From positions 6,448,001-6,512,000 of the forward strand of contig JAZGUH010000103.1 in the NCBI GenBank assembly GCA_037893225.1: a stretch of 64,000 nt of DNA, in the 5' to 3' direction. The notes beneath the pieces were generated by a model that worked only from the letters and a program-made list of their open reading frames with translations, ran no database searches and had not been told where the DNA came from. Positions 50,294 to 60,639 of the stretch are shown one piece after another. How positions within the stretch are numbered: position 1 is the stretch's first letter; each line of letters opens with the position of its first letter. Made by a program: the position numbers and the translations under genes. The DNA is from Hippasteria phrygiana. Its lineage: Eukaryota > Echinodermata > Asteroidea > Valvatida > Goniasteridae.

Positions 50294-53200
50294 TGGGGAT
50301 TTGTCTGGATGTTGCTGAGGAGTCACTCTTTTCAACAGTATCATAATTGTGCGCAATTTCGTTCAACAACAGGTCGAAAAACGCAGTCATTTGGGGCCCA
50401 AGTTGCGTGGTGGGGGTCTCGGCTAGTCCATTGTATAGCGTGTGCAGTTATGCGGAATGCAGAACAATCAGTTGGAAAAACTTACTCGCTTATCTCGGCC
50501 ATCATTCGGCTGAACGTGGGTCTGAGGAGCTGGGGATTTGTCTGGATGTTGCTGAGGAGTCACTCCTTTCAACAGTATAAAGATTGTGCGCAATTTCGTT
50601 CAACATCAGGTCGAAAAACGCAGTCATTTGGGGCCCAAGTTGCGTGGTGGGGGTCTTGGCTAGCCATTGTATAGCGTGTGCAGTTATGGCGGGAATGCAG
50701 AACAATCAGTTCGAAAAACGTAATCGCTTATCTCGGCCATCATTTGGCTGAACGTGGGTCTGAGGAGCTGAAGAATGGTCTGGATGTTGCTGAGGGGTCT
50801 AACAGTATCAATATTGTGCGCAAATTCGTTCAACATCAGGTCGAGAAACGCAGTCATTTGAGGCCGAAGTTGCGTGGTGGGGGGTCTTGGCTAGCCCATT
50901 GTATAGCGTGTGCAGTTATGCGGGAATGCAGAACAATCAGTTGGAAAAACTTACTCGCTTATCTCGGCCATCATTCGGCTGAACGTGGGTCTGAGGAGCT
51001 GAAGATTGGTCTGGATGTTGCTGAGGAGTCACTCTTTTCAACGGTATCAAGATTGTGCGCAATTTCGTTCAACATCAGGTCGAAAAACGCAGTCATTTGG
51101 GGCCCAAGTTGCGTGGTGGGGGTCTCGGCTAGCCATTGTATAGCGTGTGCAGTTATGCGGGAATGCAGAACAATCAGTTCGAAAAACGTACTCGCTTATC
51201 TCGGCCATCATTCAACTGAACGTGGGTCTGATGAGCTGAAGATTGGTCTGGATGTTGCTGAGGAGTCACGCTTTCTAACAGTATCAAGATTGTGCGCAAA
51301 TTCGTTCAACATCAGGTCGAAAAACGCAGTCATTTGAGGCCGAAGTTGCGTGGTGGGGGGTCTTGGCTTGCCATTGCATAGCGTGTGCAGTTATGCGGGA
51401 ATGCAGAAAAATCATTTGGAAAAACTTACTCGCTTATCTCGGCCATCATTCGGCTGAACGTTGGTCTGTGGAGATGAAGATTAGTCTGGATGTTGCTGAG
51501 GAGTCACGCTTTCCAACAGTATCATAATTGTGCGCAATTTCGTTCAACAACAGGTCGAAAAACGCAGTCATTTGGGGCCCAAGTTGCGTGGTGGGGGTCT
51601 CGGCTAGTCCATTGTATAGCGTGTGCAGTTATGCGGAATGCAGAACAATCAGTTGGAAAAACTTACTCGCTTATCTCGGCCATCATTCAACTGAATGTGG
51701 GTCTGATGAGCTGAAGATTGGTCTGGATGTTGCTGAGGAGTCACGCGTTCTAACAGTATCAAGATTGTGCGCAAATTCGTTCAACATCAGGTCGAAAAAC
51801 GCAGTCATTTCAGGCCGAAGTTGCGTGGTGGGGGGTCTTGGCTAGCCATTGCATAGCGTGTGCAGTTATGCGGGAATGCAGAAAAATCATTTGGAAAACC
51901 TTACTCGCTTATCTCGGCCATCATTCGGCTGAACGTGGGTCTGTGGAGCTGAAGATTAGTCTGGATGTTGCTGAGGAGTCACGCTTTCCAACAGTATCAT
52001 AATTGTGTGCAATTTCGTTCAACAACAGGTCGAAGAACGCAGTCATTTGCGGCCCAAGTTGCGTGGTGGGGGTCTCGGCTAGTCCATTGTATAGCGTGTG
52101 CAGTTATGCGGAATGCAGAACAATCAGTTGGAAAAACGTACTCGCTTATCTCGGCCATCATTCGGCTGAACGTGGGTCTGAGGAGCTGGGGATTTGTCTG
52201 GATGTTGCTGAGGAGTCACTCTTTTCAACAGTATAAAGATTGTGCGCAATTTCGTTCAACATCGGGTAGAAAAACGCAGTCATTTGGGGCCCAAGTTGCG
52301 TGGTGGGGGTCTTGGCTAGCCATTGCATAGCGTGTGCAGTGATGCGGGAATGCAGAAAAATCATTTGGAAAAACGTACTCACTTATCTCGGCCATCATTC
52401 GGCTGAACGTGGGTCTGAGGAGCTGGAGATTGGTCTGGATATTGCTGAGGAGTCACTCATTCCAACAGTATCAAGATTGTGCGCAATTTCGTTCAACATC
52501 AGGTCGAAAAACGCAGTCATTTGAGGCCGAAGTTGCGTGGTATGGGGTCTTGGCTAGCCATTGCATAGCATGTGCAGTTATGCGGGAATGCAGAAAAATC
52601 ATTTGGAAAACCTTACTCGCTTATCTCGGCGATCATTCGGCTGAACGTGGATCTGTGGAGCTGAAGATTAGTCTGGATGTTGCTGAGGAGTCACGCTTTC
52701 CAACAGTATCATAATTGTGCGCAATTTCGTTCAACAACAGGTCGAAAAACGCAGTAATTTTGGGCCCAAGTTGCGTGGTGGGGGTCTTGGCTAGCCATTG
52801 CATAACGTGTGCAGTTATGCGGGAATGCAGAAAAATCATTTGGAAAAACTTACTCGCTTATCTCGGCCATCATTCGGCTGAACGTTGGTCTGTGGAGCTG
52901 AAGATTAGTCTGGATGTTGCTGAGGAGTCACGCTTTCCAATAGTATCATAATTGTGCGCAATTTCGTTCAACAACAGGTCGAAAAACGCAGTCACTTGGG
53001 GCCCAAGTTGCGTGGTGGGGGTCTCGGTTAGTCCATTGTATAGCGTGTGCAGTTATGCGGAATGCAGAACAATCAGTTGGAAAAACTTACTCGCTTATCT
53101 CGGCCATCATTCGGCTGAACGTGGGTCTGAGGAGCTGACGATTGGTCTGGATGTTGCTGAGGAGTCACTCTTTTCAACAGTATCAAGATTGTGCGCAATT

Positions 53201-53372
53201 TCGTTCAACATCAGGTCGAAAAACGCAGTCATTTGGGGCCCAAGTTGCGTGGTGGGGGTCTCGGCTAGCCATTGTATAGCGTGTGCAGTTATGCGGGAAT
53301 GCAGAACAATCAGTTGGAAAAACTTACTCGCTTATCTCGGCCATCATTCGGCTGAACGTGGGTCTGAGGAGC
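50294..53372 (+). repeat. Second 13-mer higher-order repeat, 3,079 bp, copy 2
   Basis: This is the tandem copy of 47215-50293 at +3,079, with all private markers repeated. Small differences are GAAGCTTGGTC near 48636 (here GAAGATTGGTC) and ACGTGGATCTG near 52646 (copy 1 ACGTGGGTCTG). The match fails near 53376, where GAAGATTGGTCTGG follows instead of GGGGATTTGTCTGG. Confidence 0.87.
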
Positions 53373-54589
53373 TGAAGATTGGTCTGGTTGTTGCTGAGGA
53401 GTCACTCTTTTCAACAGTATCAAGATTGTGCGCAATTTCGTTCAACATCACATCAGGTCGAAAAACGCAGTCATTTGGGGCACAAGTTGCGTGGTGGGGG
53501 GTCTTGGCTTGCCATTGCATAGCGTGTGCAGTTATGCGGGAATGCAGAAAAATCATTTGGCAAAATTTACTCGCTTATCTCGGCCATCATTCGGCTGAAC
53601 GTGGGTCTGAGGAGCTGGGGATTTGTCTGGATGTTGCTGAGGAGTCACTCTTTTCAACAGTATCATAATTGTGCGCAATTTCGTTCAACAACAGGTCGAA
53701 AAACGCAGTCATTTGGGGCCCAAGTTGCGTGGTGGGGGTCTCGGCTAGTCCATTGTATAGCGTGTGCAGTTATGCGGAATGCAGAACAATCAGTTGGAAA
53801 AACTTACTCGCTTATCTCGGCCATCATTCGGCTGAACGTGGGTCTGAGGAGCTGGGGATTTGTCTGGATGTTGCTGAGGAGTCACTCCTTTCAACAGTAT
53901 AAAGATTGTGCGCAATTTCGTTCAACATCAGTTCGAAAAACGCAGTCATTTGGGGCCCAAGTTGCGTGGTGGGGGTCTTGGCTAGCCATTGTATAGCGTG
54001 TGCAGTTATGGCGGGAATGCAGAACAATCAGTTCGAAAAACGTAATCGCTTATCTCGGCCATCATTTGGCTGAACGTGGGTCTGAGGAGCTGAAGAATGG
54101 TCTGGATGTTGCTGAGGGGTCTAACAGTATCAAGATTGTGCGCAAATTCGTTCAACATCAGGTCGAGAAACGCAGTCATTTGAGGCCGAAGTTGCGTGGT
54201 GGGGGGTCTTGGCTAGCCCATTGTATAGCGTGTGCAGTTATGCGGGAATGCAGAACAATCAGTTGGAAAAACTTACTCGCTTATCTCGGCCATCATTCGG
54301 CTGAACGTTGGTCTGTGGAGATGAAGATTAGTCTGGATGTTGCTGAGGAGTCACGCTTTCCAACAGTATCATAATTGTGCGCAATTTCGTTCCACAACAG
54401 GTCGAAAAACGCAGTCATTTGGGGCCCAAGTTGCGTGGTGGGGGTCTCGGCTAGTCCATTGTATAGCGTGTGCAGTTATGCGGAATGCAGAACAATCAGT
54501 TGGAAAAACTTACTCGCTTATCTCGGCCATCATTCAACTGAATGTGGGTCTGATGAGCTGAAGATTGGTCTGGATGTTGCTGAGGAGTC
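53373..54589 (+). repeat. Mixed monomers including the CATCAGTTCG variant
   Basis: This holds a 5-bp-insertion monomer near 53448, the CATCAGTTCGAAAAACG variant near 53927 (also near 38289, 40660 and 62707), an 8-bp-deleted monomer at 54111 and the TTCCACAAC marker at 54393. The segment is related to 38.2-39 kb and to 62.2-63 kb. Confidence 0.78.
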
Positions 54590-56013
54590 ACGCGTTCTAA
54601 CAGTATCAAGATTGTGCGCAAATTCGTTCAACATCAGGTCGAAAAACGCAGTCATTTCAGGCCGAAGTTGCGTGGTGGGGGGTCTTGGCTAGCCATTGCA
54701 TAGCGTGTGCAGTTATGCGGGAATGCAGAAAAATCATTTGGAAAACCTTACTCGCTTATCTCGGCCATCATTCGGCTGAACGTGGGTCTGTGGAGCTGAA
54801 GATTAGTCTGGATGTTGCTGAGGAGTCACGCTTTCCAACAGTATCATAATTGTGTGCAATTTCGTTCAACAACAGGTCGAAAAACGCAGTCATTTGGGGC
54901 CCAAGTTGCGTGGTGGGGGTCTCGGCTAGCCATTGTATAGCGTGTGCAGTTATGCGGGAATGCAGAAAAATCATTTGGAAAAACGTACTCACTTATCTCG
55001 GCCATCATTCGGCTGAACGTGGGTCTGAGGAGCTGGAGATTGGTCTGGATATTGCTGAGGAGTCACTCATTCCAACAGTATCAAGATTGTGCGCAATTTC
55101 GTTCAACATCAGGTCGAAAAACGCAGTCATTTGAGGCCGAAGTTGCGTGGTATGGGGTCTTGGCTAGCCATTGCATAGCGTGTGCAGTTATGCGGGAATG
55201 CAGAAAAATCATTTGGAAAACCTTACTCGCTTATCTCGGCGATCATTCGGCTGAACGTGGGTCTGTGGAGCTGAAGATTAGTCTGGATGTTGCTGAGGAG
55301 TCACGCTTTCCAACAGTATCATAATTGTGCGCAATTTCGTTCAACAACAGGTCGAAAAACGCAGTAATTTGGGGCCCAAGTTGCGTGGTGGGGGTCTTGG
55401 CTAGCCATTGCATAGCGTGTGCAGTTATGCGGGAATGCAGAAAAATCATTTGGAAAAACTTACTCGCTTATCTCGGCCATCATTCGGCTGAACGTTGGTC
55501 TGTGGAGCTGAAGATTAGTCTGGATGTTGCTGAGGAGTCACGCTTTCCAACAGTATCATAATTGTGCGCAATTTCGTTCAACAACAGGTCGAAAAACGCA
55601 GTCACTTGGGGCCCAAGTTGCGTGGTGGGGGTCTCGGTTAGTCCATTGTATAGCGTGTGCAGTTATGCGGAATGCAGAACAATCAGTTGGAAAAACTTAC
55701 TCGCTTATCTCGGCCATCATTCGGCTGAACGTGGGTCTGAGGAGCTGACGATTGGTCTGGATGTTGCTGAGGAGTCACTCTTTTCAACAGTATCAAGATT
55801 GTGCGCAATTTCGTTCAACATCAGGTCGAAAAACGCAGTCATTTGGGGCCCAAGTTGCGTGGTGGGGGTCTCGGCTAGCCATTGTATAGCGTGTGCAGTT
55901 ATGCGGGAATGCAGAACAATCAGTTTGAAAACCTTACTCGCTTATCTCGGCCATCATTCGGCTGAACGTGGGTCTGAGGAGCTGAAGATTGGTCTGGATG
56001 TTGCTGAGGAGTC
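54590..56013 (+). repeat. 6-mer higher-order repeat, 1,424 bp, copy 1
   Basis: Six monomers beginning at the CACGCGTTCTAAC tract repeat at +1,424. They include the GTATGGGGTC monomer, the GCAGTAATTTGGGG monomer and the CACTTGGGGCCC monomer in fixed order. The same order of monomers occurs at 39.6-40.5 kb. Confidence 0.85.
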
Positions 56014-57437
56014 ACGCGTTCTAACAGTATCAAGATTGTGCGCAAATTCGTTCAACATCAGGTCGAAAAACGCAGTCATTTCAGGCCGAAGTTGCGTGGT
56101 GGGGGGTCTTGGCTAGCCATTGCATAGCGTGTGCAGTTATGCGGGAATGCAGAAAAATCATTTGGAAAACCTTACTCGCTTATCTCGGCCATCATTCGGC
56201 TGAACGTGGGTCTGTGGAGCTGAAGATTAGTCTGGATGTTGCTGAGGAGTCACGCTTTCCAACAGTATCATAATTGTGTGCAATTTCGTTCAACAACAGG
56301 TCGAAAAACGCAGTCATTTGGGGCCCAAGTTGCGTGGTGGGGGTCTCGGCTAGCCATTGTATAGCGTGTGCAGTTATGCGGGAATGCAGAAAAATCATTT
56401 GGAAAAACGTACTCACTTATCTCGGCCATCATTCGGCTGAACGTGGGTCTGAGGAGCTGGAGATTGGTCTGGATATTGCTGAGGAGTCACTGATTCCAAC
56501 AGTATCAAGATTGTGCGCAATTTCGTTCAACATCAGGTCGAAAAACGCAGTCATTTGAGGCCGAAGTTGCGTGGTATGGGGTCTTGGCTAGCCATTGCAT
56601 AGCGTGTGCAGTTATGCGGGAATGCAGACAAATCATTTGGAAAACCTTACTCGCTTATCTCGGCGATCATTCGGCTGAACGTGGGTCTGTGGAGCTGAAG
56701 ATTAGTCTGGATGTTGCTGAGGAGTCACGCTTTCCAACAGTATCATAATTGTGCGCAATTTCGTTCAACAACAGGTCGAAAAACGCAGTAATTTGGGGCC
56801 CAAGTTGCGTGGTGGGGGTCTTGGCTAGCCATTGCATAGCGTGTGCAGTTATGCGGGAATGCAGAAAAATCATTTGGAAAAACTTACTCGCTTATCTCGG
56901 CCATCATTCGGCTGAACGTTGGTCTGTGGAGCTGAAGATTAGTCTGGATGTTGCTGAGGAGTCACGCTTTCCAACAGTATCATAATTGTGCGCAATTTCG
57001 TTCAACAACAGGTCGAAAAACGCAGTCACTTGGGGCCCAAGTTGCGTGGTGGGGGTCTCGGTTAGTCCATTGTATAGCGTGTGCAGTTATGCGGAATGCA
57101 GAACAATCAGTTGGAAAAACTTACTCGCTTATCTCGGCCATCATTCGGCTGAACGTGGGTCTGAGGAGCTGACGATTGGTCTGGATGTTGCTGAGGAGTC
57201 ACTCTTTTCAACAGTATCAAGATTGTGCGCAATTTCGTTCAACATCAGGTCGAAAAACGCAGTCATTTGGGGCCCAAGTTGCGTGGTGGGGGTCTCGGCT
57301 AGCCATTGTATAGCGTGTGCAGTTATGCGGGAATGCAGAACAATCAGTTTGAAAACCTTACTCGCTTATCTCGGCCATCATTCGGCTGAACGTGGGTCTG
57401 AGGAGCTGAAGATTGGTCTGGATGTTGCTGAGGAGTC
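56014..57437 (+). repeat. 6-mer higher-order repeat, 1,424 bp, copy 2
   Basis: This is the tandem copy of 54590-56013. Differences noticed include CACTGATTCC near 56490 (copy 1 CACTCATTCC) and GCAGACAAATC near 56625 (copy 1 GCAGAAAAATC). Afterwards the sequence switches to the CTCTTTTCAACAG monomer seen at 42.25 kb. Confidence 0.85.
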
Positions 57438-60400
57438 ACTCTTTTCAACAGTATCAAGATTGTGTTCAATTTCGTTCAACATCACATCAGGTCGAAAAAC
57501 GCAGTCATTTGGGGCCCAAGTTGCGTTTTGGGGGTCTCGGCTAGTCCATTGTATAGCGTGTGCAGTTATGCGGAATGCAGAACAATCAGTTGGAAAAACG
57601 TACTGGCTTATCTCGGCCATCATTCGGCTGAACGTGGGTCTGAGGAGCTGGGGATTTGTCTGGATGTTGCTGAGGAGTCACTCTTTTCAACAGTATAAAG
57701 ATTGTGCGCAATTTCGTTCAACAATCGGGTAGAAAAACGCAGTCATTTGGGGCCCAAGTTGCGTGGTGGGGGTCTTGGCTAGCCATTGTATAGCGTGTGC
57801 AGTTATGCGGGAATGCAGAACAATCAGTTCGAAAAGCGTACTCGCTTATCTCGGCCATCATTCAACTGAACGTGGGTCTGATGAGCTGAAGATTGGTCTG
57901 GATGTTGCTGAGGAGTCACTCTTTCTAACAGTATCAAGATTGTGCGCAAATTCGTTCAACATCAGGTCGAAAAACGCAGTCATTTGAGGCCGAAGTTGCG
58001 TGGTGGGGGGTCTTGTCTTGCCATTGCATAGCGTGTGCAGTTATGCGGGAATGCAGAAAAATCATTTGGCAAAACTTACTCGCTTATCTCGGCCATCATT
58101 CGGCTGAACGTGGGTCTGAGGAGCTGGGGATTTGTCTGGATGTTGCTGAGGAGTCACTCTTTTCAACAGTATCATAATTGTGCGCAATTTCGTTCAACAA
58201 CAGGTCGAAAAACGCAGTCATTTGGGGCCCAAGTTGCGTGGTGGGGGTCTTGGCTAGCCATTGTATAGCGTGTGCAGTTATGGCGGGAATGCAGAACAAT
58301 CAGTTCGAAAAACGTAATCGCTTATCTCGGCCATCATTTGGCTGAACGTGTGTCTGAGGAGCTGAAGAATGGTCTGGATGTTGCTGAGGGGTCTAACAGT
58401 ATCAAGATTGTGCGCAAATTCGTTCAACATCAGGTCGAGAAACGCAGTCATTTGAGGCCGAAGTTGCGTGGTGGGGGGTCTTGGCTAGCCCATTGTATAG
58501 CGTGTGCAGTTATGCGGGAATGCAGAACAATCAGTTGGAAAAACTTACTCGCTTATCTCGGCCATCATTCGGCTGAACGTGGGTCTGAGGAGCTGAAGAT
58601 TGGTCTGGATGTTGCTGAGGAGTCACTTTTTTCAAAGGTATCAAGATTGTGCGCAATTTCGTTCAACATCAGGTCGAAAAACGCAGTCATTTGGGGCCCA
58701 AGTTGCGTGGTGGGGGTCTCGGCTAGCCATTGTATAGCGTGTGCAGTTATGCGGGAATGCAGAACAATCAGTTCGAAAAACGTACTCGCTTATCTCGGCC
58801 ATCATTCAACTGAACGTGGGTCTGATGAGCTGAAGATTGGTCTGGATGTTGCTGAGGAGTCACGCTTTCTAACAGTATCAAGATTGTGCGCAAATTCGTT
58901 CAACATCAGGTCGAAAAACGCAGTCATTTGAGGTCGAAGTTGCGTGGTGGGGGGTCTTGGCTTGCCATTGCATAGCGTGTGCAGTTATGCGGGAATGCAG
59001 AAAAATCATTTGGAAAAACTTACTCGCTTATCTCGGCCATCATTCGGCTGAACGTTGGTCTGTGGAGATGAAGATTAGTCTGGATGTTGCTGAGGAGTCA
59101 CGCTTTCCAACAGTATCATAATTGTGCGCAATTTCGTTCAACAACAGGTCGAAAAACGCAGTCATTTGGGGCCCAAGTTGCGTGGTGGGGGTCTCGGCTA
59201 GTCCATTGTATAGCGTGTGCAGTTATGCGGAATGCAGAACAATCAGTTGGAAAAACTTACTCGCTTATCTCGGCCATCATTCAACTGAATGTGGGTCTGA
59301 TGAGCTGAAGATTGGTCTGGATGTTGCTGAGGAGTCACGCGTTCTAACAGTATCAAGATTGTGCGCAAATTCGTTCAACACCAGGTCGAAAAACGCAGTC
59401 ATTTCAGGCCGAAGTTGCGTGGTGGGGGGTCTTGGCTAGCCATTGCATAGCGTGTGCAGTTATGCGGGAATGCAGAAAAATCATTTGGAAAACCTTACTC
59501 GCTTATCTCGGCCATCATTCGGCTGAACGTGGGTCTGTGGAGCTGAAGATTAGTCTGGATGTTGCTGAGGAGTCACGCTTTCCAACAGTATCATAATTGT
59601 GTGCAATTTCGTTCAACAACAGGTCGAAAAACGCAGTCATTTGGGGCCCAAGTTGCGTTTTGGGGGTCTCGGCTAGTCCATTGTATAGCGTGTGCAGTTA
59701 TGCGGAATGCAGAACAATCAGTTGGAAAAACGTACTGGCTTATCTCGGCTATCATTCGGCTGAACGTGGGTCTGAGGAGCTGGGGATTTGTCTGGATGTT
59801 GCTGAGGAGTCACTCTTTTCAACAGTATAAAGATTGTGCGCAATTTCGTTCAACATCAGGTAGAAAAACGCAGTCATTTGGGGCCCAAGTTGCGTGGTGG
59901 GGGTCTTGGCTAGCCATTGCATAGCGTGTGCAATTATGCGGGAATGCAGAAAAATCATTTGCAAAAACGTACTCACTTATCTCGGCCATCATTCGGCTGA
60001 ACGTGGGTCTGAGGAGCTGGAGATTGGTCTGGATATTGCTGAGGAGTCACTCATTCCAACAGTATCAAGATTGTGCGCAATTTCGTTCAACATCAGGTCG
60101 AAAAACGCAGTCATTTGAGGCCGAAGTTGCGTGGTGGGGGGTCTTGGCTAGTAGCCATTGCATAGCGTGTGCAGTTATGCGGGAATGCAGAAAAATCATT
60201 TGGAAAACCTTACTCGCTTATCTCGGCCATCATTCGGCTGAACGTGGGTCTGTGGAGCTGAAGATTAGTCTGGATGTTGCTGAGGAGTCACGCTTTCCAA
60301 CAGTATCATAATTGTGTGCAATTTCGTTCAACAACAGGTCGAAAAACGCAGTCATTTGGGGCCCAAGTTGCGTGGTGGTGGTCTTGGCTAGCCATTGCAT

Positions 60401-60639
60401 AGCGTGTGCAGTTATGCGGGAATGCAGAAAAATCATTTTGAAAAACTTACTCGCTTATCTCGGCCATCATTCGGCTGAACGTGGGTCTGAGGAGCTGGGG
60501 ATTTGTCTGGATGTTGCTGAGGAGTCACTCTTTTCAACAGTATAAAGATTGTGCGCAATTTCGTTCAACATCAGGTCGAAAAACGCAGTCATTTGGGGCC
60601 CAAGTTGCGTGGTGGGGGTCTTGGCTAGCCATTGTATAG
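57438..60639 (+). repeat. Mixed monomers, partly a copy of 50.7-52.0 kb
   Basis: The first part matches 42.26-42.53 kb, including the rare GCGTTTTGGGGG and TACTGGCTTATC variants. About 58290-59637 then matches 50.7-52.0 kb at a displacement of 7,594 bp. GCGTTTTGGGGG and TACTGGC reappear near 59654 and 59732. Private changes include GGCTAGTAGCC (a 3-bp duplication near 60147), GGTGGTGGTC near 60374 and ATTTTGAAAAAC near 60434. Confidence 0.78.
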
